Position numbers and translations under genes: made by a program
Notes under the pieces: generated by a model
Told to the model about the DNA's origin: nothing
The model's database searches: none
Seen by the model: only the letters and a program-made list of their open reading frames with translations
Shown: positions 1-11,039 of the stretch, in pieces
Position numbering within the stretch: position 1 is the stretch's first letter
Layout of the letters: each line of letters opens with the position of its first letter
Assembly: GCA_050084985.1 (NCBI GenBank)
Contig: JBITNC010000001.1
Span: 143,344,001 to 143,408,000, forward strand
Direction of reading: 5' to 3'
Source: Nageia nagi
Taxonomy: Eukaryota; Pinophyta
Length of the DNA: 64,000 nt

Positions 1-1200
1 CTGAACTGCTTGGATCTCATATATACTTCTCATTCCATGCCCACCACTTCTAATGATATTATTCATGTTACTCCTTCACAACCTACTCCATTAGACTTCG
101 AGCTCATAGCCCAATTTACAAGCCATATAACAGAACATGCTTATCCTAATCTCCTACAACCATGATCAAGCCAAGGGGATTTCAATGGTCTTTTATGTCA
201 ACTCTTGGGGTAACTTGCTAATGAACCTCAAAATTTAGAAGTTTTCAAGAAATATCAAGAGCTCTCTAAGAGGGAGTAGGAATTGATTAGAAGGGAGAAA
301 GAGTTAGCAAGGAGGGAAAAAGAATAGAATGATACTAGAACCTTGTTGAACAAGTTAGAAAATATGGATCCTTCATAATCCAACATAGGGTTCAATTAGA
401 ATCAGACCCAAAAAAATGAAAAATAATATAATTGTAACTACTAAAGGCTAAACAAACCATGGAATACTAGCCTTAATAATGACATAGGTAATGTACCCAA
501 TCCATTGGCAATGGAAAAAAATTAGGTCCAATACAATTTCTTGTATTTAATAAGAATTCCATTGATCACCCAGTGTAGGGTTCAAAACATAATGAATCCT
601 AAATTCACAAGTCCCTATTTCATTTTTGCAACCAATATCATCCAATAAGAAATGTAACAACTCAAGAGAGATGCTAATGTTTGAGGTCTATGCAAGGAAT
701 GAAAAAAATCTAAAGGATGAGCTACCCAAACCTAAATATGTAGCTTCATAACCTATTTATGTTGCACTAGAGAATCTTAGAATATTTAGGTATACTTTTT
801 AGATAAGAGAACCATTGATAGAACCAAATCCTCCAAATAATTTGCAAGTGCTGCTAGACCTAGTTTCATCCAATACCCCACCTTTTCTTGGTCTAGTTCC
901 TCATGTTAGAATTGTTTAGCTCTAGCCAAAGAGGACATCTCCTAGGCTAGAAAAGGTACCTATCCAATAAAACAAAGATGTGGGGAAATGGAAGAAAACA
1001 ACTTCACTCAACAATGAGTTACATGACCTTTCTTATGATGTCATTGAGGTATTGAGGAATAATAAAGCTAGTATTACCTCATCAAAGCTATGGAGATAGA
1101 CTAAGTACATGACTAGTTCTTGGGTTACCTTAATGAAGTTAGTGCACACAAGCTAAAACAAGGCACATCAAATGTAACTCCAATTGTTCCCACAATAATA
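1..1200 (+). pseudogene. gypsy gag remnant
   Basis: Three-frame reading with stops gives a gag-like protein. Around 230-370 there is a strongly charged coiled-coil stretch rich in Lys, Arg and Glu (KRE-type heptads: KYQELSKRE, then IRREKELARREKE). Near 1030-1080 is YDVIEVLRNNKASIT, the pattern that in plant gypsy elements joins gag to the protease. No zinc knuckle is clear. There are many in-frame stops. The assignment depends mainly on its position just before the protease. Confidence 0.55.
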
Positions 1201-1230
1201 AATGAATAACCCACTCTATCATAGATTCAA

Positions 1231-1425
1231 ATGGCTGTTAACAAGGCCGAGACATACACAAGTAGTAAAATGATACCACCATTCTTAGTCACTATAAGAG
1301 TAACTAGGAAAAATCTATATAATTGTATGATGGACTTAGAAGCAGGTGCCAATATCATGCCCCTCAAAATTTATCAAGCCTTGAACTTCCTAATCATCGA
1401 GATCCTACAAGGGATCACCTAGTTA
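1231..1425 (+). pseudogene. gypsy aspartic protease (retropepsin) fragment
   Basis: A 63-residue open stretch contains LYNCMMDLEAGANIMPLKIY. This matches the retropepsin active-site region of plant gypsy elements, where the usual core is a DxGAS-type loop followed by NIMPL. The catalytic loop reads D-L-E-A-G, so the expected Gly after the Asp pair is altered and the enzyme is unlikely to work. It lies 3' of gag and 5' of an RNase H, as expected for a gag-pol polyprotein. Confidence 0.7.
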
Positions 1426-1840
1426 GATGAAATGTCTATAAAAGTCATGAGAATGATACATAACCTAAGAATACAAATTGCTTTAGTTCCCCATATCATA
1501 AGGGATATTAACATCCAAGTTGTGAAGATCCTACAAAAATATGGCTTGTTACTTAGTTATAACTAGTCATATGCCTTGAATGGTTACTGCTATATTGTTT
1601 TCATGCATTTGTGGCTCCCTCAAAAGGGAGTGTCTAATCAATTAAGGTTCTAAGTGACCATATATAATGAAATCTATCATAAGGTACAATAGAACCAATC
1701 AATTGGCCTTGGTAGATGAAGTTCTAGGAGTTTATTCTCTAGATGTTGTTGACTCTTCCTTCCCAAATGATGATCATAGCTCTATTTAGCCTTCAACCTC
1801 TCAGGAAAAAAAGTCAAAAATGAAATATTAGAATATTAGG

Positions 1841-2068
1841 TTTTATGGATCTAAATCCAAAATATGAGGTGGAGCAGGGATTATACTACAAAATCATAAG
1901 AAGAAGAAGCACCAAGCTTCTTTCATACTAGAATTCCCCTGCACCTACAACATGACAAAGAATGAGGCTCTGATCGAAGGAATCAAGATGACAATGGCCA
2001 AAGGTGTGAAGAATCTAGTTATCATTGAAGACTTTGAATTGGTAATGAGGCAAGTTAGAAATCAATAT
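1841..2068 (+). pseudogene. gypsy RNase H, first part (upstream of RT)
   Basis: Reads FYGSKSK, a stop, GGAGIIL, then FILEFPCTYNMTKNEALIEG and VMRQVRNQY. These match the D-G-S / GAGxVL / NNxAEYEAL / xxDSxLVxxQV blocks of type I RNase H in plant gypsy polyproteins. The frame stops at the CAATAT where the 2069-5509 insertion begins and resumes at 5510-5516. The position upstream of the reverse transcriptase is notable because the canonical gypsy RNase H follows the RT and is also present near 6950-7340. Confidence 0.7.
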
Positions 2069-2507
2069 TGTTGGAAATTATAATGTAATATTTCTCTTTA
2101 ATATAAATTCACTTAATAATTAAAGTATTTTTAGATACCTTAAAACATTAAGAGAATAAAAATAGAAAGAGGAATAAATATAGAAACACATTCAACCTTA
2201 CCCTTGGATAAAAAGAAGGTTAAAGGGTGGGTTAGTTCTTATAAATAGAGAGGTACTCCTCTCATTATGTAACTTGGTGAAGCATGGTAATGCTTGTATT
2301 GAGAATTTATAGGAGAGTTGTATTCTGAGAAAGTAATAGAATGATGGTTCAAAGTAAATGTACTCCTAAGAGATGGAGAAACCACTATACATCGTATGTT
2401 AGATTTTTTATGATTGTTTCTTACCTTTGCTAGATGGATGAATGGCACATTCTTGTTGAAGAAAATCCAAGGAGATTTTGGTTATATGGAATCCTTGAAT
2501 TCCATCA
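2069..2507 (+). repeat. 5' LTR of the copia-type insertion
   Basis: Begins TGTTGGAAATTATAATG and ends CCATCA, giving the TG...CA termini of an LTR, about 439 bp. A TATA box (TTATAAATA, 2239-2247) marks the likely U3/R boundary. The stretch before it (TACCCTTGGATAAAAAG) is close to the corresponding part of the LTRs at 49399 and 57257, so these belong to one family or to close relatives. Confidence 0.7.
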
Positions 2508-2508
2508 A

Positions 2509-2520
2509 AGGTATCAGAGC
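2509..2520 (+). other. Primer-binding site (initiator tRNA-Met type)
   Basis: AGGTATCAGAGC directly after the LTR end differs from the standard copia primer-binding site TGGTATCAGAGC by one base. This sets the element's orientation as plus. Confidence 0.75.
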
Positions 2521-3043
2521 CATTCTTGGAATCTCCACTTCAACAACCTTGAAAGTCCATTCCTCTTCTTTGTCCATCAAATGTTGAGGTAAAAAGGTTT
2601 GAAGGTATAATCTACCTTTTCTTGTTAGATTTTATCATAGTCTAACAAAATTTGATTAAAGAACATGTTAGTTCAATTTTTCTATGCATTATTTTTCTTT
2701 CTAACAATTTGTTAGTTGTAATTTTTCAATAAAATTGCTCAATGTGTAGTAATAATATGCAAATTTTAAGTAAATTTGCTTAAAATGAGTTGTTATAGCT
2801 TAAAATTGCAAGTTTCTATTTAGTATAGAAAAAGTCAAAAATCTTGCAATTTTTTTTTGTTTTTACAACATTGTTATAATGCTATTACATAATATTTTTT
2901 TTTTTTTTTTTTACAATAAGTTTGTAAAAATTAATATGCATGCAATTTTGTTCCATGCAAAATCTATTTAAAAAAAAAAGAAAAAAGTTTATTTTTTTTT
3001 AGTTACAATTTTTTTTGTAATTGCAATTTAAAAAAAAAGAAGT

Positions 3044-3150
3044 ATGCATTATTGCATGCACAAGAAAAAAGAAAAAAAGGAAAAAGCATGCATTATTGCA
3101 TGCAAAAAAAAAAAAACATGCATGAAAAAAATCATGCATTATTGCATGCA
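3044..3150. repeat. Three copies of a palindromic 17-mer
   Basis: ATGCATTATTGCATGCA occurs at 3044-3060, 3088-3104 and 3134-3150, spaced 44 and 46 bp, separated by A-rich DNA. Each copy contains the near-palindrome TGCATTATTGCA plus CATGCA. It lies in the non-coding interior of the 2069-5509 insertion. Confidence 0.85.
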
Positions 3151-4884
3151 TGCATAACCTAATAAAAAATAAGGGAAAAGTTTTTAAAAAAGAAAGCTTT
3201 AGAAAAAAGAAGTTTTTTTTTTTAAGGAATTCAAGTGGATGATAAGTTTGCACTAACCTTTTATATCCTCTAATATAATTTAAGTGAGAATCCTTTTAAG
3301 AAAAACAATAACAAAAGAGGCAGTTTTTTTTTTTTTAAAGTAAAGGATTTTAAAAAGGGGAAACTTTTTAAAAAAGGGGCATGTTACCCATTTTTTAGCA
3401 CATAGGATATGGATTTTTTCTAAAAAAAATGTAAATGGGATATGGTTTTCTAAAAAGTAAACATTCCTATTGAATTATCCTATATTTACCAATTTTTGCC
3501 ATGTAGTAGTAAGTGTTAACATCAATTTTTATTTTTTTGGTAAAGTATTTGAATACAAATGATATTAGTTGGTTAAACTTACCATGTGCAAAATTTTGTT
3601 TTCCCACTTCATGAAAAGGAATGTGATCTTTCCTAATTTTTCTAAATCCTATATGAAAATTATAACTTTGATCTATTTTTAATAGCTTTAATAGCTTTTT
3701 TAAGTAATAATGTTGCAAATATAGTATTTGATAAATATAAAAATCTTTTCTTAAAGTTTTTGAATAAATTTTGTAGGTAAAATACTATTATAATTTGCAA
3801 ATCATATGCCTTGTTTGGTATTTTTTAAGAGAATGATGAAAGTTAATTTACAAAGCAATTAATTGCAACCATTATTGTGCAATCATTTTTTACATGTATT
3901 GCAATTTCTTTTAATGTTGGACATATAAAATCAATTTAATTAAGAACATTAATTGATAATGTCCAATATATTGATAATTAAATTTACACAATGTTAAAAT
4001 GGAAACTTTTGGATATGCATTATGATAATTTATCTAATTTTTATGCACTATCCTTTGGTTGCAAATTAAGATTAATTTATATTGCATAGAGATTTATTAT
4101 GTGCATTGAACTATGAATTGGCATTTGTTATATCAATGGTTAATATAAAATTTTTTAAATTTCCAAAATAATAATGTTATGCACATCATTTGAAGTAAAA
4201 GTTTGTGTAAGCTTTCTTCAAGCATTACTATCCTCATTTAATTATGCATATTATTTTTATTCTAGTTGGATTGATTTTTTTTTTGTACACATATTCTTGT
4301 TGGAGTAGAGTTTGTAAACTTACTCAACATTGAAATTATTGTGCATTAATCTTTAATTTTTTTTTCTTGTGCATTTTGATTAATATACTTGTTGGAGTGA
4401 AAAGTTTTTAAACTTTTTTCATAAGTCTTATTGAGGATATTGATAATGCAATATTAACCTTGCTTTGGAAAGGAAGTGTACAAGTAAGAAATATACATTC
4501 CTCTCTACATGTGTAGATATGAAGTTACCTTTAAGGGGGAGTAAAATCTAAGTATACTTCTATATTTTAGAAGAATATCCATGTTGATGGATTATGCTGC
4601 ATTGCTAGCAAAAATATAAAATCTAACCATCTTTTTATCAAGAAGTAAATTTTTTGATGGGATTTTGTGTTTGTTATCCATCAAAACAAGACTTCATTGA
4701 TAAATTTTACTCAAGAAGGAGCGAAGTAATCCTTACTTCATCCTTAGGAGGGTTGTCACTATGAGTATTAGCATGGTATCTTCATGATGACTTATAAGGT
4801 ACTATTTGTCACATTTTACTTCCATGTTGGGAAGTTAGATTCATGATAATAAATTTTTTACCACATTGCTTCTTATAGTGTATG

Positions 4885-5015
4885 GAGTGGTTAAAAATAT
4901 TTGACCTTCTCCATAACTATATTCTTAGAGTGGTTAAAAAGGTTTAACCTTATCCATGATTGTTGAATGTTAGAGTGGTTAAAAAGGTTTCTTGTTCTCC
5001 ACATTACAATTTTTG
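4885..5015. repeat. Three tandem copies, about 44-bp unit
   Basis: Units starting GAGTGGTTAAAAA begin at 4885, 4928 and 4973, each followed by a TTTxxxxTTxTCCA block. Divergent minisatellite inside the 2069-5509 insertion. Confidence 0.75.
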
Positions 5016-5093
5016 ATAGAAAATTGCATCCTTATTGGATGAATGATACCTTTTTTATCATCATATAAATCTTAACTAGTAGCATGGTTAAGA

Positions 5094-5265
5094 TGGCATC
5101 TTGACTCACTCTTGGTAAAGTCAAGTTTATTTGTTGTGGCATCTTGTCTCTCTCATGGTAAAGTAAAGTTTATTTATTATGGCATCATGTCTCTCTCTTA
5201 ATAAATTCAAGTTTATTTATTGTGGCATCTTTGCTCACTCTTGGTAAAGTAAAGTTTATTGAGTA
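5094..5265. repeat. Four tandem copies of a 43-bp unit
   Basis: Units starting TGGCATC begin at 5094, 5137, 5180 and 5223, exactly 43 bp apart. They share CTCxCTCTTGGTAAAG and AAGTTTATT blocks with a few substitutions. It lies near the right end of the 2069-5509 insertion, where a 3' LTR would be expected. Confidence 0.85.
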
Positions 5266-5515
5266 TGTGGTTTATGCTTTGTAAGTCTTAACTTTGTGTT
5301 TGGTCAAGTTCACATGTGTGTATTAAAAAATCTAAACATGTGGTTTACCTCTATTATTTTTTGATCATTTGTGACATGATTAAGTTAACATGGTCACATA
5401 AGTATTTCTTCGATGAAGTTATCATCAAAGGGAAGAATCAAATTATGAAATATTATGCTATGATGACACTTTCATATAATCTCAACAAATACAAAATAAT
5501 GATCTAAACCAATAT

Positions 5516-8500
5516 CAGTTGATGGTGTAGAATATCATAAAAGGATTCAAGACCATTAACATCAAGACTATTCTTAGGAAGTACAACATGGTAGTAGTCT
5601 CATTAGCAGTGGCTGCAAGTACCTTTCAACCTATAGAAGGGACTAAAATAAATAAGATCACTATCAGATGTTGTATACCCATACTTTGCTAGATAACATC
5701 AAAGCCATTCAAGTATTTTATGATGATAAGAAAATTAAGAACTTTATATCCAACCAAAAGATATTCACTTCCCAGCAGATCGAAGAAGAAAAAGAGTAAC
5801 TTTTTTGAATGATAAATTAGTTAAGCAAGATGAATATGTTGATGGTTACCTCCATCTTAAGACCAACAAAATTTCAAGAGGGGTTGTATAGCTAGAAAGA
5901 TTGTTTAGTTAGGATGTGATTCAAGAGAATAGACCTAAGGAATACATCAATGTAGAGGAAATAAACAAAGTCAACCTAGGGACAAAATAAGACTCAAAGT
6001 ATATGATTCTTGGGAAGTCTTATATAGGAAAATTAAGGAGTGAAATCATAAAGACGTATCAAAAATACATTGACATGATCACCTAGACATATGACCAGTT
6101 GAAAACCTACAATCCAAGGATAATCACTCATACTATTCCACTCAAGATTAGGACAAGGTCATTTTGGTAGAAACAAAGGTTGTTGAATCCTTTATTAGAA
6201 CAAATGGGTTTATAAGAAATTTAGAAGCTACTTCAATCAAAGATTATTTTTCCCATAAGGTACTCGATATGGGTAGCCAATATTATCCCAGTGAGGAAGA
6301 AGTCTAGGAAAATCAGAGTGTACATATATTTTAAACATTTGAACAAGGCTTTAGAGAAGGATAACTATCAATTACCTTCCCTAGATGAATTGATACAAAT
6401 GGTGAATGACTCTCAAATAATGTCATTTCTATATGGTTATTTCAAGTATAATCAAGTTTCACTGGATAAGAGGGATAAACTGAAAACCACCAATACCACT
6501 AAATGGGGCACTTTTTCTTATAGTTGTGTGCCCTTTGGATTGATCAATGTTAGGGCCACATTTCAAAGAGCCATGGAATTTACTTTCAAGTGTCTATTCA
6601 ATAAAAACATATTCATTTACATGGATGACTTCACTATCTATTCCAAATATGTAAATGATCATCCTCGACACTTGAGATAAATTTTCCAAAGGTGTAGAGA
6701 ATTCAAAATTTCCCTCAACTAGAAAAATTGTATCTTTGGGGTTACAAAGGGTATGCTAATTGTCACATTATATTAGAAGGAATTTCCATTGATCCAAAGA
6801 GGGTATAATCCATCAAGAAAATTGCTTACCTTGCTACACCAAAGGAGCTCAAGTATTTCATACGAATGATCAACTTCATCCAAAAATTTATCACATTATA
6901 TGCTAAAATTATGAAACCAATCAATGAGATTATGAATAATGATGTAAAATAAAATGTATGAACAAATAAAAGAAAGTGTTTCATGACATCAAGGAGGCAA
7001 ATTCCAAGGCACTTGTTCTTACTAGCCTAGACTAGAAGAAGCTCTTCTACCTATACTCATTTTCTTCATAGCATTATTTGGCAAGAGTCATAACATTCAT
7101 GAGTTATCCTTTGTGGGATTTTGCATTAAGTATCCCATGATAGACAAGCAAGCTTATGCCCTAGTAAAAGTATTAAATAAGTTATAACATGACATCTTGT
7201 GTAGTAAAGTAATTGGCATTATCCCTAATCCAGTGATAAAGAATCTATTAGCCTAACAAGAAGTGGATGTTCAAAGAAGATACTGGGTCTCAAACCTCCA
7301 AGAGTTTGATTTGTTAATTAATCCAATAAGTATTATGAAAGGGAAAGAATTGACCAAGACACTAGCCTCTTATTGAGATGGCATACTATCATCATCATCT
7401 AATGAACCCATTAGCACATCTATCCAAGTTTATTAGATTGATATCCCATCAGATTCCTTGTATATAGACATTATTCATTACATGACTTGAGGTGATTATC
7501 CCTTGAATTTTATTTGAATACAAAAGAGAGATCTTTGGTATAGAAAATAAAGTTTATGATAAATAAAGGAGTTATTTATAAGAAGAACTATCATAGTGTA
7601 TACTTCATATGCCTAGAAAAAGATGAGGCTCACAAGATATTAAAGGAGTTTCTTAACCAAGAAGGTGGAATAGATAATGCATTGAGGAATGTTTTGGCTC
7701 ACAAAATCATCCATGCTAAATATTATTGGCCTTTCCTCTTTTGAGATGCACACCATTATGCAAAAACATATCATGATTACTAAACCACAGTACAAAGCGA
7801 GAAGTTTTCTAGCATTTTGTTATAGCTAGTATTGGAATCAAGCCATTTTCTAAATGGGGGAAATTTGTAGGGGTAATTAACCCTTCCTCCTCCATGAGAC
7901 ATCAATTCATCCTCATAACCATATAATACTATACAAGATGGATTGAAGCCATAGCTATTAGGCAAGCCACCTCTCAAGTGGTCATTCATTTCTTGGAGGA
8001 TATGATTTTGACACAGTTTCACTCTCCATTTTCTATAGTGTGTGATAATGGTCCTAGTTTTAGCTCACTCAAGATGACATAATGGGAATAGAAGAAAATA
8101 TTGACATCATGTATTTTGCCAACTATTATCCTTAAGGTAATGGCCTAGTAGAGTCAACCAATAATAACTTACTTACTTTCATTCAAAAGTTACTGAACAA
8201 AAATCTTAGAAATTTTGGCATAGCAAGTTGAAATATGCTCTTTGGAAAGACCAACTCATGGTGAAAAATGCACTTATAATAAGCCCATTTGAACTAGTCT
8301 ATAGAATAGAACTAATTTTTCTATCCTAGCTAAAAATTAGTATAATGTTATTCATGAAAGATTGTAGTCAATGAAGCTTTGGAGATAAGACTAGTTCAAC
8401 TTACTCATCTAAGGAGAAGTGAGAGCAAACATTTTAGAACTTAGATTAATACTAGAAGGATAATAAAATATGGTTTAATAAGAAAACTCAAGTGAAAGGC

Positions 8501-8703
8501 TTCAGAGTTGTATACCTAGTCCTTTTATGGGACAAGGCTCATAAAGATAAAGGAAGGCATGTAAAATTCAACAAACCCTAGCTTGGTCCTCTCCAAATCA
8601 CATCTTTCATGAGCCCTACTAAATTCAAGCCAAGATATTTCATAAGAGAAGAATTGCCATTGCTTATTGATGGAAAGCATTTGAATCACTATTTCCAATC
8701 ATA
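5516..8703 (+). pseudogene. gypsy pol: RNase H tail, RT, RNase H, integrase
   Basis: Multiframe reading with many stops. At 5516-5800 is the tail of the first RNase H (NIIKGFKTINI, SLAVAASTFQPIEG). At 6180-6760 is reverse transcriptase: WVANIIPVRKKS, DNYQLPSLDELI, LKTTNTTKWGTFSYSCVPFG, and the catalytic YMDD at 6618-6629. At 6950-7340 is the second RNase H (FHDIKEANSKALVLTSLD, DKQAYALVK). At 7560-7760 is a degraded integrase zinc finger (AHKIIHAKYYWP). At 7850-8420 is the integrase core (TRWIEAIAIRQATSQVVIHF, FSIVCDNGPSFSSLK). The C-terminal tail ends GKHLNHYFQS with a stop at 8701-8703. The YMDD is preserved, but stops and frameshifts rule out function. Confidence 0.85.
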
Positions 8704-9429
8704 ATCCCCATCTTTAGATGTGTACCATATTGTAATTTATGCTTGTCAATATTTATTGCAAAAAAAAGAAGATAAAAAAATAAAAATATGAACTTTAAAT
8801 AATACCATTGGGAACACCTAAATAGAGTGACTAATCTTAGGAATAGATCATCCTTTTCCTTAGAGACTATAGTTAGAACAGACACTATGGTTGATATTGA
8901 CTTGGTTATTTTCTATAACAAGGAGCATATTCATAGAGAAATTGAGCTCAAGGAACGATGATCCTTTTCTTTAGAGACTACAATTGGAATAAACATGCTG
9001 GATGAACCTAATATCCTCAAACTTGGACTACAATGTAGGTGCCTCGATGGCTACTTGATGATGAAATCATAAATGATAGTGCTAACATAGGCTCACTCCC
9101 TATGGACGATGCAAGTAATTATGTGTCCACATGTTTAGGTTGTGTACTAAGATGTTATATCATTATGTCCACCACTCAACTTATTATGTCATGTGTCAAG
9201 GTTTCTTCACCATTTTATTGTTTTGTTTTAGCTTATCTCATTATTTTTATTGTTATTTTGTTTTAGCTAATGTTATGCCCTAAATAATTCATCCCAAAAG
9301 CTCACTATTTTATGGATCCATCACAACTCAAGAATATGTAATTCCATGTTGTGTCTTGTCTCTTCTTATATTCATCTTAATGAGAGCCATATTTATCATC
9401 CCATCACCTAAGCATGTTTAACTATCAGA
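8704..9429. other. Presumed gypsy 3' untranslated region
   Basis: This lies between the pol stop and the subrepeat array. Two stretches share a block around ATCATCCTTTTCxTTAGAGACTA (near 8850 and 8960), a short imperfect direct repeat. No protein similarity recognised. Confidence 0.4.
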
Positions 9430-10510
9430 TCTTACTCATGTCATAATGAAAGCCAAAATCCTTTGAGAAAATAACCATGGAAATCTAAGTTAAGCCTAGG
9501 TGAGATAGGGGAACTCGTGCCAAGTCTAATGAAGCCAATTGAACTTGGACCACCCCTAGGCTTGGTGCATGATTCATGAAGATAAAATCTTATCTTTTTG
9601 AGATATGCACTTGAATTAAGAAGATGTACAAATTGGAGTCTAATTATAAAAAATAAAATCAAGCCACTTACAACCCTAAAACATGCAATCTTATCTTTTT
9701 GATACATGCTTTAGGATCTGGGATACTCCTAGGTTGGAATGAAGGATGGAGAAGTTCAAGAGACATACCAAGGTTGGTGCATACCTCAAAAAGATAAATT
9801 TTTTACTTTGGGAGCATGTGCCTAATTGAGGAAGTTACCCTGATGAGTTTAAAGGTAAGAAAAGTGGAGCATACCCACCCATTAGGCTAGCATATTCCTC
9901 AAAAAGATAAAATCTTATCTTTTGGGAGCATGTGCTAAGGGTAGGAAGGCATCCAACTTGATCAAGGAAAAACATTTGGCTAAGGCATAGAGCCTTGAAG
10001 CTTGAATCCAACTTCAATAAGACTAGAGGGGATAGCACATGGTTCCAAAAGATTAATTATTGACTTTTGGGAGCATGCACTAGGCTTGTGAAGATAACAA
10101 GATGGAAAAAATACAAAAAAAAAGGTTAAGTCTTAAGAGTAGAAAGCTGTAATGCAATCAATTTGGCCATCTAAAACCCAATGCATTCCCTAGAAAGATA
10201 AAATCTTGAGTTTTTGTATCATGCACCTAAAATGGAGGTGTTAGAGAGTTGGATGCATTTTTTGAACTGACAAAATCCTATCTTTTGAAATCATGTGCTA
10301 AGCTAGGAAGTGTTATAGACCTAGTCCTTGGGCAAATTTAATAAGTTGGGACATAAAGAAGGGCAAAAATGAACAAGTGCAGTTCTTATCATGATCATGA
10401 AGGGTCAAAATAGATGAGTGGGAAGTATGAAGAAGTGAAAAATGAAGAGCAATCATCCCTAGAATGAGTGCATGCTCCATAAATATTATCTTTTCAAAGT
10501 ATGCACCAAC
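9430..10510. repeat. Degenerate tandem subrepeats with hairpin core
   Basis: A core resembling AAAGATAAAATCTTATCTTTT, followed by GGGAGCATGTGC, recurs near 9580, 9688, 9793, 9904, 10050, 10196, 10270 and 10475. Spacing is mostly 105-146 bp. The core is self-complementary (AAGATAAgAT / ATcTTATCTT type), so each unit can form a hairpin. Tandem subrepeats between pol and the 3' LTR are a known trait of Tat-type plant gypsy elements. The array lies where that model predicts. Confidence 0.7.
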
Positions 10511-10545
10511 CCTTAAAGAGTCCCATACCCCCTAAGTCTAGTTTT

Positions 10546-11039
10546 TGATGGCTAGGAAGGAAAAATTAAGCATACATGTATCTTGAGGTTGACCATTTGG
10601 ATGATCAAGATTAGTTCCTACCATGCCTAGCCAACTAGGGTTTCTTAGAAACCTAAATTTACCTATAAATACAAGTCCAAAAGCTCATTTTTTCCAAATT
10701 CAAATTTGATTCCTCTTCATATTTTGCACCAAACTCTAAGTTACAAGATATATTTTGAGTTTCAAAATCTATCATAATACTTAGGTAGGATTGCATAAGG
10801 ACTCAAGAAGGTAAGAATGGTAACATAGGAGTCATAACCTCATTAGGGAGTTAGGACATCATTTTGAGGAGCCTTTATCACTTGCTAGGGTATCATGAAT
10901 ACATACAAGAGTAGTTTAGCCAAAGAATTTATGAGGGATTTAGAAACCATTAGGTATGATTGTATAATTACAATTTGTGAGAGGAAAGAACCCCTACCCT
11001 AAGGGCCCAAGTTCTCCAAAATTGGGTTTGCCACAATTA
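10546..11039 (+). other. LTR-like region with TATA box, boundaries unclear
   Basis: A possible LTR start (TGATGGCTAGG near 10546) is followed by CCTATAAATACAAG near 10660 and a pyrimidine-rich stretch. This would suit the 3' LTR of the gypsy element or the 5' LTR of whatever occupies 11-14 kb. No matching partner copy was found in the window. Confidence 0.3.

Larger units (their letters stand above)
2069..5509 (+). mobile_element. Copia-type LTR insertion, one LTR only, non-coding interior
   Basis: The gypsy RNase H frame breaks at 2068 and resumes at 5510. The hexamer CAATAT occurs at both edges (2063-2068 and 5510-5515), as a target-site duplication should. The left edge is an LTR (2069-2507) followed by a primer-binding site complementary to initiator tRNA-Met. 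The interior of about 3 kb has no gag or pol, and no second LTR is visible at the right edge. The LTR promoter region resembles that of the copia element at 49399-57684, whose leader is also about 2.8 kb and non-coding. A non-autonomous or 3'-deleted relative of that family is inferred. Confidence 0.6.
1..10545 (+). mobile_element. Decayed Ty3/gypsy retrotransposon, left end outside window
   Basis: The order of remnants on the plus strand is gag, aspartic protease, RNase H, reverse transcriptase, second RNase H, integrase, then a 3' untranslated region with tandem subrepeats. An RNase H upstream of the reverse transcriptase plus the usual one downstream, together with 3' subrepeats, resembles the Tat branch of plant Ty3/gypsy elements, which carry an extra RNase H. 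Every segment has stops and frameshifts, so the copy is dead. It is interrupted by the insertion at 2069-5509. The 5' LTR lies before the window and the 3' LTR is not securely delimited. Confidence 0.75.

Noticed and set aside
3044-3150. CRISPR-like spacing of three identical 17-mers
   Set aside because: Repeats are short and palindromic, spacers are A-rich low complexity, and the context is a plant retrotransposon.
2999-3253. Minus-strand Phe/His/Ala-rich open frame
   Set aside because: Product of poly-A/T runs and the ATGCATTATTGCA repeats.
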